Assembly: GCF_029784155.1 (NCBI RefSeq)
Contig: NC_073691.1
Location: forward strand, 142,220,433-142,284,432
Reading direction: 5' to 3'
Source: Uranotaenia lowii
Lineage: Eukaryota; Arthropoda; Insecta; Diptera; Culicidae
DNA: 64,000 bases
The notes under the pieces were generated by a model. The model did no database searches. It was not told the DNA's origin and saw only the letters and a list, made by a program, of their open reading frames with translations. The translations under genes and the position numbers were made by a program. This document shows positions 44,707 to 56,693 of this stretch, in pieces. The number at the start of each line of letters is the position of its first letter. Position 1 is the first letter of the stretch.

Positions 44707-45735
44707 TCTATATATTAATGAATTTCTGTCTGTCTGTCTGTCTGTTCTCGATAGACTCGAAAACTACTGAACAGATTTGCGTGAAACTTGGCATATGAGG
44801 GTATTGAAGTCCAGAGAAGGTTCTTATAATAGTTTGGGACCCCTCCTCCTTCATGGAAGGGGGGAGGGGGTCTCTCATATAAAAGTAATAAGTCTTCATA
44901 ACTCGATAACTGATTAAGCAAATCGTATAAAACTTGGCATGGGTGGGTACTTGGGTACGATGAATGTTTCTAAGAATATTTGGTACCCCTCCCTCCTTTC
45001 AATGGGGAGATAGGAAGGGGGGAGTGGGCCTACCTTACAATTTTGTACATAACTGGAAAACTAATCTAGCTAATGGAACAAAATTTGGAATGGGAGGGTA
45101 GTGGAATACGAGATATGGTTTTATAATTATTTCAGACCCCTCCATCCTTCCATTGGAGATACAGGAAGGAGGGGGGGGCCTTTAACCCCTTTTTTATTGC
45201 ATAACTTGAAACGTATTCGAGCAAATGAAAGTAAATTTGGTTAGGAAGGGTATTTGGGTACGATAAATAGTTCTATGAAGAATTGATACTCCTCCCTCCT
45301 TCCAGTGACGAGATAGAAAGTGGGGAGGGGCTCCATTACAATTTTCAGCATAACTGGAAAAATAATCAAGCAAATCAAATCAAATTTAGCGTGGGAAGGT
45401 ATTAGATTACGAGAAATGTTTTTATGATATTTTCAATTGGTAATACAGTTAGAAAAAACGGGAGCTCACATACAATTGTTTTACATAAACCAAGAACTTA
45501 TCTAACAAATGGAACCAAATATGACACGGGAACAATCGAGCAAATGGAACAGAATTGAGCATGGGAGTGTATTTGAATACACGAAATGTTTGATCTTGAC
45601 TCCCTCCTACCAGGTAGGGGATAGGTAGGAAGAGGGTCTCCGTGACGTTATTTTGTTACAAAAAATATTTCTAGGATAGTTTGGTACCCTCTTCACATTA
45701 AAAAGGGACAGCGAAGATTCCATGCCCTGGTAGTG
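44707..45735 (+). mobile_element. Helitron-like 5' end followed by ~150-bp tandem array
   Basis: A|TCTATATATTAATGAATTTC then four TCTG units begins the segment, as at 63494 (A|TCTATATATATAAAAAGC then GTTT units). The array that follows has units near 44895, 45050, 45210, 45346 and 45482, each opening with CATAACTNGAAAACTAAT and carrying CCCCTCCCTCCTT and GGAGATAGGAAGGGGGGAG. A CTAG end was not located. No Rep/helicase frame; frames at 44708-44921 are by-products. Confidence 0.6.
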
Positions 45736-46928
45736 CCTTGGGGCCGTTCACTAATTACGTAAGCACTATTTTAGAAATTTTCAACCATCCCTCCCCCCCC
45801 CCCCCCCTGGTAAGACAAAGTAAGATTTTTCCAAACCCCCCTCCCCCTAGTAAGAATTTACGTGTTTTATTCTTTGAGAAATTGACACGTTTTTTCAATA
45901 GCTTGAAAATATTAAAAATGTGACATACATGCTTCAAAGCAAAACACTTTTTAAGAAAAATTTAAAAACTGAATTTGAAAAGCAAAATCTATACAAAACA
46001 ACAGATGAAATGTCATAAACGATCAAAGAAAACATTATTCAAGACATGTTTGGGGTAGCAATAATTTTCAATAAATTTCCACAATCGATAAACAATACCA
46101 AATCTAAATTCCGATTTCATAAAGAGAGATCAGGTTAGCCATAAAAAAATGTTATGTTTTTTATCTAAAAATCATAAAAATCTATAAAAAAAAATATCAT
46201 TCTATACTACTAGAACTGGCAACATTTTTAATGACAATTGCGTTGTCAACTAACCTAAAAGCTCGGACTCATTCAGCGGTAAGCGATAAAGTTTTAGGAT
46301 TTATTTGGTAAATCTTTTGTAAAACTTGGAATTGGTAGTGTCTATCACTAAAAAAAACTGTCTAGAAATTCATTATTTGAAGCGCCTTATTTTGGTTTTA
46401 AAATTTTTTTCTGGATGAAGTCATTTTCGAAATATGATAGATTCAAATCGTGGTGATATGATTTAATAATTTTTAATAATGTGATTTAGTGTTTTTCATG
46501 GCATGTTGGTTTGAATTGGTTCTCTATAAATTTTATAGAACCTGCAATTTTTTTATTTATTCAAAGACATTAAAAGATTAAATAACATAACATCAAAATT
46601 AACCAACAAATAGGTAGTGAGTAAAAAAATCTGAGTAATATGGTTTCGTATGGCTGTCGCTGTGATGAATTTTTAATGTAATATTTCTTACGCAAGATTT
46701 TCGGAAAATTTAGGAAAACCATAAAAATCTTGAGTATTCACAATTACATATAACAGTTTTTTCGTGGTGCTATAACTCTGTTTACTACACCACATTCTAT
46801 TTATTCCAATCTCGACATCCTTAGGGTGTTGAAAATTGGCACAAGATGCTCTGCCAGAATGGCATTAACAAGCTTTGTGACCGGACCGTCAAGCTACCCG
46901 GCTGCCACGCGCTGTGCGTGTGGTATTA
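45736..46928. other. Unassigned, includes poly-C tract
   Basis: GGGGCCGTTCACTAATTACG starts a C-rich segment (45737-45860) with a run of about 16 C, probably a repeat end. The rest is AT-rich with no gene recognised. Confidence 0.45.
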
Positions 46929-47342
46929 GACTGAGTCGATTTGGGGTCATTTTGGAATTTCTCAAACCCTGGGGTCTTAAAAGCTTCGTCTTGGTCCAAA
47001 ACTCATCCATGATTTACATACCCCTGACATACCCCTGTTAAATAATAAGATACGAAGTTATGGTCTTCGACAAAGTTGTTCAGCGGAAAATTTCGTTTAG
47101 GAATTTTATAAATTGGCTCAAAAATCATCAGCTGGCTCGGTTCCACAGACGAAACAAAAATGATGTTGATTTTTCAGTACAAAATATTCAATTTTCCCAT
47201 ACAAGCCTAAAAGTTCAAATTTATTCATGTAAACGTTACTTAAAAATTCTGCAAAAAATCATGGATGAGTTTTGGACCAGGACAAAGCTTTTAAGACCCC
47301 AGGGTTTGAGAAATTCAAAAATGACCCCAAATCGACTCAGTC
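46929..47342. mobile_element. Fold-back element, copy with both termini
   Basis: GACTGAGTCGATTTGGGGTC at the left and its inverse at the right are both followed by TA outside. The arms match for about 88 bp (46929-47014 and 47253-47342). Between them is further right-arm sequence whose left partner is deleted. It is the reference copy for the family's ends. The 47060-47368 frame is by-product. Confidence 0.85.
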
Positions 47343-47394
47343 TAGTGTGGTATGTAAGCCGGCATTAGAAAAACTGCGAAACAAAACCCTATTT

Positions 47395-47860
47395 TCTCGA
47401 TTTTTCCATTCCCATCACAAAGCAAAAGAGGTTAAAAAAAAACTACCGGCAAAAGCCAGAAAACAAACGTGAAAAAAATTGAATGAATCGGCCGAGCGTT
47501 GCGTGCATTTTTTTAATGGAAGAATTCAATCCTTCATTGGCCGTGACAGAAAAAACCATGACAATTAAGTCTCGTTTACAAACTGACTCAGATAGAACAC
47601 ATGACAAAGTGATGCAACTGGCAAGAAGAGATAAGACAGTTGTTATGAGTTCGATGCTCACTCTTCGTCGGCATTTTTTGTTTTGTTACTGGGTTATCCA
47701 ATAGGATGAAAATACCTTGTTTCGCTTGAATGCTTGCTTGAGAGCTCGAGCCTTTATGGCAGTAATCAAAAAGACAATCATGTCATCTTTAGCGCCATGC
47801 ACGTTATGTTACTAGAGCTCAGATATGCCAAATTTTAGTAGCGTTGTGTTGGTTATGAAA
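47395..47860 (+). mobile_element. tRNA-derived SINE, family C, with inverse 3'-end piece
   Basis: The A-box region GATGCAACTGGCAAGA and the B box GAGTTCGATGCTC (about 47647-47660) are followed by the body words TTACTGGGTTATCCAATAGG, GAGCTCGAGCC and CATGTCATCTTTAG. About 200 bp upstream, CCATTCCCATCACAAAGCAA is the inverse of the family's 3' end, the same head-to-head arrangement as at 38.6 and 52.9 kb. Confidence 0.6.
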
Positions 47861-48055
47861 AGGACTATCTTGCCTATTTTTCCAGACTTTTAAGATAACG
47901 TGTGTTAGAGATATTTACGATGCAAAAGGCATGGTGGAAACAATTTTGCACAATCGCTTCGGAAATTCTTCATTGTCGACTTGAAAACTCATGAACTGTT
48001 GATTGTTTATGATATTTTTGGCCCAAATGGTTAAGAAGTATAAGGTACCACTCTA

Positions 48056-49034
48056 CACAGCAAAAAAATTCTAAAAGTACACGGAATCTAAAACACGAGT
48101 GATCTATTTTTTCTTGAGTGTAATTACAAAAAGATGTAATTTTAAACTTCTGTCGATGTAATATTAGTCTGTTTTCCAAAATTGAATAGAAATAAACTGT
48201 TTTGATTTAATTTTACACTGCATCATGCAAAAATCAACCAGTCAACGAAATTTATATCACAAACAGTGTAAAATTATATCTGTTTGATTTAAAATTGAAT
48301 GCAAATATTTAAATTGTGCCTTTTTATATTTCAAGTTAGTTTGCGCGTCGGACACAAAGTAAACAAGTCGGAAAATTATTCGGAAACGAGTCATTCAAAG
48401 GCGTAGCTACAGAAGCACTTTAAGAGTCTTCAAAGTAGTAAGTTTATGAGACGTGAAATAAAGAATATGGTTGAAACTGATATTTAAGTTTTCTCTCCAT
48501 TACAGCAAGGTCAGATTTTTCGCAGCGGCTGATATCCGGCCAGTGATTATCCGGAAAAACTTTTGTCAGAACAATTCGAGTGTGCAGGATGCTGACCGAA
48601 AAATTATGATTTCCGGAACCATTCGAGGATGCTGATCATGCTGATTCGAAAAACATCCCCGTGCTGGGAATCATCGGATGCAACAACAATATCAGCCTGA
48701 CGCTATCCGAATGGTTTTTATGTTCAGTTTTGTAAATAAATGTGAATTAAAAATGATACATGCGGCGTATTTATTCAAGACAAAAGCAAAAAACTAAATA
48801 TTTAGAAAAAATATCAATAATTACGATAATAAATTTTAAAATTTACATCCCTGTGTATTTTTACACGACGGCTTTTGTGATCCAATCTCGTGCATTGATT
48901 TCGATCTAAATTTACACGCCTCAAAAATTACATCCTCGAAAAAAATACACCGTGATAGAATTTTACATCAAAATCGATGTTCCGTTTTCGTGCATCGTTT
49001 TCGATCTAAATTTACACGAATTTTTCTTGCTGTG
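48056..49034. mobile_element. 979-bp TA-flanked TIR element
   Basis: CACAGCAAAAAAATTC at the left and GAATTTTTCTTGCTGTG at the right are inverse (one indel), with TA on both sides. The interior is full of ACACGAATTT and TTACATC words. An imperfect direct repeat (TCGTGCATTGATTTCGATCT near 48891 and its variant near 48991) lies close to the right end. Non-coding, so non-autonomous. Confidence 0.8.
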
Positions 49035-50145
49035 TAGGATGCTCACGAAGTTCAAACCAAGCATCGGAGTGGGACCCTTTATCTCAAATATGGGTAAAAA
49101 GACTAAGGATATTGAGAATAATTGAAAATAGACCCCTTAACTATGCAGTACATTCGAAGATCAAATTCTTCGAGATGCCTACTCATGAAAAGGTTCGAAC
49201 TAGATTCCAATTGGTTTTTCCAGGAGAATTGATGTAAAATATCAAGATTTTGCAAAGGTTTTGCTTCTGTGGTAAGTATAATAGATCAATACATCACTGA
49301 AAAAAGTGTGCAAAGATAAAAAAAGAGATTTTATAATAAAGTAAGAGCATTTCTTGTAATCAAAGAATTTTTTGAAATATTTTTACATTAAATATCATAT
49401 TAACACCTTCATTTAATCCATAGAGAGTTTTTCGATCAAACGAATAGTATTTAAAATACACACATTTGTAATTGTCCGGATTCTCAATATACTCATAGCC
49501 TTATTTGGGTGTAGTTTTAGCTATTTATTAACTTATGCTGTGTCCGTTTCTTATAACACATTTCTATTTGTGGTTCGACGGCAGTTCGACCGTAAAACAA
49601 ACCAATCCGATCCACAAGGGTGAGCAGCAGAAAATAACAATCTTACTCGTGGTTCAATATTTGCTTGAAAAAATATGGTACTCAAATGCTGCCAACTCAC
49701 AGTTTTGAAAGAATGTCTCATCCCTTTCTCGGTTTGGTTAAGGCCTTCTCAAATTGCCGTTACGGGACAACACCCGCTCATTTTCTCAAATGAAAAAAAA
49801 AAACGATTCTGTCATCTAATATCAATATTTAGCGTATTGGATCGCCGCCGGGGTTAAAACGAGGGTTAGCCACAAACCAAGCCACCTTCTCCCACATTCT
49901 GGGTGGCACAGAAGTGTGAATACCGCGCTGCGTTATAAATGCAAATGGATTGTTTGTTCAATTGATATTTTTCTTTTTTTTATCGCTGCTAGAAGAGAAT
50001 GAAATGGAATGGCAACCAGTTATGTTAGTAAATATTTGCCATGTGGATGTGCATTATATACAATCTGAGTGGAAAGTTCTCATTTCCAATATTGAAAATG
50101 ATTTATTTAGTCTCATTTATCTCAAAAAAAATTTGGCGTGTATTA
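49035..50145. other. Unassigned sequence
   Basis: No gene recognised; 49560-49930 is less AT-rich. Frames such as 49950-50219 run into the next fold-back element. Confidence 0.45.
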
Positions 50146-51059
50146 GACTGGCCCATACCAAAAAAAACCTTATATTTCACGTGGTACCCCCTAGGTTGGT
50201 GCCTTTAGATGAAAAATAATTTTCTGAAGGTTTCAGGTCATTGACAAAAGCACGAGCTGGCGCAAAAGAAATTTGTATGGAGATTTTCGGCAAAATGTAT
50301 GAAAAATCGACATACTTTCACTCTTTGTGTTCTAAAATATGTTTCCAGTATGCTAGAAAGCTCAAAATTTCAAGAATTATAGTTCAAACAATGGCAAACA
50401 AGTTTGTAGAAAATTGAATGTGAATGTGTGATTTTTTTCGCATTTCTTTGATATATCGTGAACGGTGCATGGGCTAATAATCGCACTAACTTGATAGCAT
50501 CGTCACACAATGAGAATAGCAAATAGAAAGTTTGTGTCCTTGACAAAGTTGCGAAAAAAGCTCTGACAATCATTATTGTGGGGCGTTTAGACCTTCTTGC
50601 ATTCACAAAACTTCTATCAGTTATTCTTATTGAGTGACAATGCGATCAAGTTTGTACTAATAATCCACATATACACCGTTCACTATACAGCGTTGAAATG
50701 CGAAAAAAAATCACACATTCAATTGCAAATAACTCATTACAGTCAACTCGTATCGCGTCACAATCTTCTACAAACTTGTTTGTCATTGTTTGAACTATAA
50801 TTCTATAATAACTGAAATTCTGAGCTTTCTAGCATACTGGAAACATATTTTAGAACACAAAGAGTGAAAGTATGTCGATTTTTCATACATTTTGCCGAAA
50901 ATTTCCATACAAATTTCAAGTCCTTTGCGCCAGCTCGTGCTTCTGCCAAATAACCTGAAACTTTCAGAAAGTAATTTTTTCACCTAAATGCACCAATCTA
51001 GGGGGTGCCATGTTGAAAAAAATGTTGCAAAAATTATCCCATACAAATTTGGGCCAGTC
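50146..51059. mobile_element. 914-bp fold-back element, GACTGGCCCA ends
   Basis: GACTGGCCCATACC at the left and its inverse ending GGGCCAGTC at the right are bounded by TA. Arms of about 400 bp match inwards through GCACGAGCTGGCGCAAA, ACATACTTTCACTCTTTGTG and TTCTAGCATACTGGAAACAT. The TA duplication and GACTG start resemble the 46929-47342 family. Pairs of frames on opposite strands (50370-50606, 50597-50800) mirror each other and are not genes. Confidence 0.85.
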
Positions 51060-52888
51060 TAGCGTGTATACGTTCTCCTCGATTGTCAAATGATCTGTCA
51101 TTAAGTTTTATCATGCCTACATGCACTGTTCCAATAACACAGTTTTTCAACATGGCTTTAACGCTAGATTCGAAAGAACATTGAATGCTTTTTTAAAACA
51201 GGAATGGAAGAATTATGAAAGATTGCTACTCAAATGTTTGTGGGGGATGGTGTTGAATTTTCGAAATTAGATATATGTACTTTAACCTGATGATTTTTGG
51301 TTACATTTTTTTATCCATAATTGTGAAAATTTTGCCTTGGAAATTATATTATGTAACGAATAACGATCTAATCCAACACAAAATCGAACATCAAACGGGT
51401 TCAATGGAACATTTTTCCTCAATTTAGGAGCGATCAAATCGCAATATACCCAACCAAAATTGGTCCATACCAAAGTTCAAACCGAAATTGAACTCTTAAT
51501 TTACCCTAATGTCTGACTTCGAGTCTTGTCGAAGCTTTCATAATTGATCATAACCAAAAGTGATGTAAAACGGCGATGACCTTATTCGATCTAGCGCTGT
51601 TGTATCGAAGCCTAATTTTCTCCGAAGAACGCCTTCAAGCGTACCGCAAACCAGTTCAATGTACTCACCCCTCGCTCCTTCGCATCTGAGAAGCTCGCTC
51701 TCTATCGGTCTTGCCCTTGCTCCCTTTCACTCGGTTCAACCCTTCGCTCGCGGATGGCATTCGTTGAAGTGCACATAACTCATTCGCACTTAGATTTCGG
51801 TAGCCGATTACTGCATAGCATTACGCGCATCGCCGACGCCCTCTTCGGCCGAAGCATAACAAACGCGTCTCTAAACAATAACAATCATGGCTCTAACCAC
51901 TTACTTACTTGGCCATATACGTTTCTCAAAAGTGTTTTGTTTTGGCCCCTTCACATATGCGCCGAATGCGCCCGAGTGCCTCCAACTATTAGCTAGCTAA
52001 TCCGAAACACCCGAAGGTACTAGACCAGGGTATGTCTAGCTCTCGGCAAACAAACATAATACACGCACACCGGCTGAAAGACAGAGAAGCGTATCAGACG
52101 TTGGAATGGTCCCGCCAAAAAGTTGCAGATTATTAGACCGAAGCGGCAGCCGAAGAAAGAAAGCTAATTTGATTGAACTTATGCAATTGCCCCGGCAAAC
52201 TGTCAGGTCCCCTTACTTGTAAGGTGATGGTCAGTGGAACCGAGATGGCATTAGGCATTTGTTTTGTTTGTTTATTTTTTCTATTTTTGATTCAAGAAAT
52301 CATTTTCGATGCGTGTGTTCCGGACAGCTGGACAAATCTCTGGCCGTACCGAATCGGGCACGTGGATTGGTGCGTAGCGGATTTTGGCGTGGCTCTTACG
52401 ATTGCCCGGTGGGCTTGATGGTTGAAAAAAAAAGCAGTTGGACATACAGGATGTTTAACAGTCCATCCGGGGTACCGGAATAATTTGGTTGGCAAAAACT
52501 GGAAATAGTATGGCTTTGTGGGAAAAACTGAACTAAACGGCCCATGCTTCAGAGCTTGAAATTTGAAGTGATCAAAGTAGTGCATTTTACAAAAAAAATG
52601 TAGAAATTAAAAGTTAAATTTTTAGTTTTATATTGTTCGAAGAAGGCATACTTTTTGACCAGTTCTAAAGATTCTTGTTACTTGTAACGACTTTTTCACG
52701 AGCGTATAACGTGAAGTGATTTTAACGGGTAAAAGATTCACAACAAAACCTACAAATCTTTCTGGGAGGTGGAATTATCGGCATAAGATTTTATGCCAAG
52801 CCGGCACTAACTAGCTTTTTCATCACTGGCAATGTTCTCCCAGAGCAACCGAATTGCAGATGTCTGAAAGAAACTAAACAAAACATAT
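51060..52888. other. Unassigned, with a unique less AT-rich block
   Basis: No gene is recognised. About 51500-52480 is not repeated elsewhere in the window and has balanced composition; its frames lack recognisable domains. Candidate host regulatory or intronic DNA. Confidence 0.4.
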
Positions 52889-53130
52889 CCCATATCCCAT
52901 CACAAGACGAAGCAGGATGGAAACAGCAAGGATATTGTAGTGGTCATGCACCATTTTGCTGGGAAGCTCGAGTCTTCATGCCAGAAGTGCTTTTTAAATC
53001 AGGTCATCTTTGGTACAGTAAACTTTATTTATTTGATTTGAGAGGTTTGCTTGGTAGATTCGCTCCTATATTTTTGACACAGAGTTAACGCCGAGCGGCA
53101 TTGAAATTTTGCAACCTTTTCTACTACTGT
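52889..53130 (+). mobile_element. Family C SINE fragments
   Basis: CATATCCCATCACAAGACGA, GAAGCTCGAGTCTTCATGCC, TCATCTTTGG and ATTGAAATTTTGCAACC are words of the family at 33.4 and 47.4 kb. The tRNA-like head is absent. Confidence 0.5.
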
Positions 53131-53162
53131 ACCTTATATGTCCATTGGCTTTGAGCTCTAAC

Positions 53163-54660
53163 TTACACAATGATGCGTCGATTCTCCGGAGCCAGCGTCT
53201 TCACTTGGTCCCAGCCAAGACTCTCGTCGAAAGTTCGGATTTCGGCGGTTGTGCTTTGCCGCCACGGCACGGGCTTCAGGGTCTTCTGGGCCTCTTCTTC
53301 GATATCCTTCTGGATTCTATTCAAGCGCCTCTCTACAAATCTCGTTCTCATCTTTTCGCAACGTGCGCCCAATCCATCTCCACTTACGTTCCCGAATCTC
53401 TATTTCTAGCGTCCTTTGATGACACCGGCGATGTAGCTCCTCATTTGAGATCCGGTTGCCAGGCCACCAAGCGCGGATGATATTCCGCAGGCAGCGGTTT
53501 ACAAATACATGCAGTTTTCGCGTTGTACCGCATATGTGCACCAAGTTTCGCACCCGTACAGAAATGCGGATTTGATGTTTGAGTTAAAGATTCGAATTTT
53601 CGTTCGTAGAGATATCTGACGTGAGCGCCAGATGTTCCGGAGACTTGCAAACGCAAATCGAGCCTTTCCGATCCGGGTTTCGATACCTTTCTTGGTACCA
53701 CCATCACTTGTAATCTGGCTGCCAAAATACTGGAAGCACTCTAGTTCCTTAACCTGTTGCTCAGCTACCACGAAGTTGTAAGGGTTTTCTGTGTTGATTT
53801 CCATTGATCTGGTCTTTCCGACATTGACTTTGAGACCTGCTGCCTTGGAGCTTTCGATGAGGTCGTCGAGTTTGCTCTGCATATTCCGTTGTCTTTGGGC
53901 GAGCTTAGCTGTTCCATTGTCGAAGGATTCCACGGAAATCCTCGATTTGATCTACAGTCAATCGATCCAATCAAGATCTCATCCTTAACGATGAGAAAAA
54001 GCAGCGGCAATAAAATACATCCTTGTCTCACTCCAGCAGTTACCGGAATTGGATCGGACAAGACACTGTCGTGCAAGACCTTGCACGAAAATGCCTCGTA
54101 CTGTGCTTCGATGAGATGGACTAGTTTTTCTGGGACTTCTCGTCGTTTAAGAGCAGTAAAGATGATTTTTGGTTTAGTCGGTCGAATGCTTTTTCGAAAT
54201 CAACGTACACCAGCAGAAAAGAGTCCTGCAATTTGTTGATTTGTTTCAGTATGATTCGTAGCGTTGTGATGTGGTCCACACATGATCGTCCGGATCGGAA
54301 TCCAGCTTGTTTTCGTAGAAATATAGCGTCGATTTTCTTCTGGATCCTGTTCAGGATCACTTTGCAGAGTACTTTGAGGGTTGTACAGAACAACTTCAGG
54401 TCAGGTGTACAGAACAAATCTGTCAGGTCTCCTTTCTTCGGGACGTTTACGAGGATACCCTGAATCCAGTCGGCCGGGAATGTTGCAGTATCCCCGAAGT
54501 CAGCGAAAAGACGGTGCAACATTTGTGCTGACAAGACAGGGTCGACTCTCAACATTTCAGCAGGGATGCAATCGATCCCAGACGCTTTGTTGGATTTCAT
54601 GTCTTCTATAGCCGCTTCTATTTCAACCAGCAAGGGTGCTTCCGAGTTGACGCCATCAAT
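53163..54660 (-). pseudogene. RTE-like reverse transcriptase and C-terminal region (copy 2)
   Basis: Readable in order are LVEIEAAIEDMKSNKASGID, QAGFRSGRSCVDHITTLRII, VYVDFEKAFDRLNQ (motif A), VTAGVRQGCILLPLLF (motif B), LVEIEAAIEDM-linked thumb words LKVNVGKTRSMEIN and ECFQYFGSQITSDGG, FAFASLRNIWRSRQISLRTK and FLYGCETWC. The C-terminal WIGRTLRKDENEICREALE and SLGWDQVKTLAPENRR follow. It is spread over at least five frames. Sequence between STMEQL and LAQRQRNMQ, where a catalytic ADD box belongs, is missing, so it cannot be active. Confidence 0.9.
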
Positions 54661-55185
54661 ATGACTAGCTGTTGGCGCTTTGATCTGCGGGTTCTGTAGG
54701 CCATCGCTATTGATGACCCGAAAGAGTTGTGCTCAGTCTATCGTTTGAGCTGATCTGTTCGATCGGTCTGCTCGGTCTTTCAGCGGCATTCTAGCACTAA
54801 TCCTTGCGTCACTTAGGCGGCGAGAAATTTCATAAAGTAATCGGATATCTCTATTGGCGGCGACTCTTTCTCCTTCTCCGGCTAAGGACTTTATCTATAC
54901 TCTCTTGTCTCGTCTACCAGCCCGTTTAACTGCGTTTTTCAGGAAGCATATCGTGAGCGGGAATCTGCTTTGGCTGACTCGATATATGCCTGCTCAGCGC
55001 TCAATTCCGACTTTTGTCTTTCTCCGATCATTGACCATCCTCCAAGTTTCATCCGACATCCATTCCCTACTTCCTCCTAGCAACTCTCTGTCGTTTCTCG
55101 CCAAAGACGATGGTCATATGCAATGTCTGCGCTTTGTTTTGTTTTGCGAACATCAAGAAGGCTCCTTCTCCATTTTCGGCTGATG
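53163..55185 (-). mobile_element. RTE-like LINE copy 2
   Basis: On the minus strand, from 55185 down to the stop at 53163, the remains of endonuclease linker, reverse transcriptase and C-terminal region follow one another. It is the same family as 14310-20650 but without the two insertions. The 5' endonuclease domain is mostly missing. It abuts the plus-strand RNase H LINE near 55.2 kb. Confidence 0.85.
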
Positions 55186-55239
55186 CAATGCCCAATGACA
55201 GGACGTTGTTCGACTGTCTGTATGGTATATCTATACCAC

Positions 55240-56643
55240 TACTGAGAGCATGTAATAGCCAAGGCTACAACAGCTCTATGGGTTTGCCTCAAAGGACTAG
55301 GGAAAAAATGGGGACTAAGGCCGAAAATCATCCATTGGATATTTACAGCTATAAGAAGACCCAAAATCACCTATGCCTCCTTAGTATGGTGGACCAAAAT
55401 TGTGCAAGCTACGGCCCGGAAGAAACTAGCGAAGCTTCAAAGAATAGCAACGCTATCTATAACTGGCGCTATGCGAAGCACATCAAGCGAGGCTCTAAAT
55501 GCACTACTAAATATTCTGCCACTACATCAATTTATTGATTTAGAGGCAGAACGTAGTGCCTTGAGACTCTCAAAAATCAAAACTTTCTAAGAGGGGGATC
55601 TTACAGGACCTCTAAAAATCCTGAATAAACTTAAAATTAAAACACTTATTGTTAAGAATGATGACTGGATGGAGCCCGTTTTCAACCTAGACATACCATA
55701 CAATGTAACTGTCAACGATAGGGACGTGTGGGAGTCAGGTGGTCCTGAGGTTCCTCCCGGATCGATTAAATTCTTTACTGATGGGTCAAAAATGGATAAT
55801 AGAACTGGGACAGGGGTGTTCGGACCTAGACTCAGGATCTCAATTCCTATGGGAAACTGGCCAACAGTATTCCAAGCAGAAGTTCAAGCAATTCTAGAAT
55901 GCACTTTAGCCTGTTTGAAAAGAGAATACAGGTACACAAGTATCTATATGTTTTCTGACAGCCAGGCCGCTCTCCGAGCACTAAGTACGTTCACATGTTA
56001 CTCCAAGCTAGTATGGGAGTGTATTGTTGCACTAAGAAACCTGGCCATACGGAACAGAGTATTTTAATTCTGGGTTCCAGGCCACTGCGGTATCCTAGGG
56101 AACGAAGAAGCAGACCAGCTAGCTAGGAAAGGATCTCAGGGCCTGTTTATTGGACCAGAACCCTTCTGCGGAGTATCGAGGAGTGCCTTAAATATGGAAC
56201 TCAAGAACTGGGAAAGCACCACTATTGGCTCCAACTGGAGAACAGCAGAGGGAGCAGCTCAGGCGAAAAGATTCATTGAACCAAGCACACGACTCTCCAA
56301 AAACATGTTGAACTTAAGTAAGTACGAGTTAAGTACTTACACAGGTCTCTTGACCGGACATTGTCCAACAAAACAACATCTCAAACGGATAAACATTATT
56401 CAAAACGACGACTGTCGGTTCTGCGGATTCGAAAAAGAAACTGCAGAGCATCTTCTATGCAACTGCTGCGTCCTCCTTAATAGGAGAGAGCGTGCTCTTG
56501 GGGCAAAGTTAATAAGCACACAAGACATATGGTTGCATATCAGCCCTAAGAAGGTTATATCATACATCTTTGATATCATATCCGATTGGAATAAAATGCT
56601 TAATCAGCAATCAACTGTCACTTCAACCCATAGTGTACAGTAA
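55240..56643 (+). pseudogene. LINE ORF2 C-terminus: RT connection, RNase H, zinc finger
   Basis: The first part reads PKITYASLVWWTKIVQ, KKLAKLQRIATLSITGAMRS and EALNALLNILPLHQFIDLEA. After a stop at 55588 the RNase H domain begins: FFTDGSKMDNRTGTGVFG (first Asp), FQAEVQAILEC (Glu), FSDSQAALRAL (second Asp). After a stop at about 56067 it continues FWVPGHCGILGNEEADQLAR (His and last Asp). All four acidic positions are visible. The C-terminus has CRFCGFEKETAEHLLCNC, a Cys2-His-Cys-type finger. Two in-frame stops make it a pseudogene. RNase H would remove RNA from the RNA-DNA hybrid during retrotransposition. Confidence 0.85.
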
Positions 56644-56693
56644 CGCGGGGTAATTACCACAATAGATCAACTACTGGTCGCAGTGGGCTCTCC
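55240..56693 (+). mobile_element. LOA/I-like LINE relic with RNase H domain
   Basis: This is the 3' part of a LINE carrying the end of the reverse transcriptase, an RNase H domain, a zinc-finger-like C-terminus and a short 3' region ending at the CAGGGTGGCC element (56694). RNase H domains are found in I, LOA and related clades. Assignment to LOA is by general resemblance. Confidence 0.8.

Noticed and set aside
45790..45815. Coding proline-rich segment (PPPPP) at the poly-C run
   Set aside because: Homopolymer C gives proline or glycine runs on either strand; no other coding evidence exists.
50370..50800. Paired small genes on opposite strands
   Set aside because: They are mirror images inside the arms of a fold-back element.
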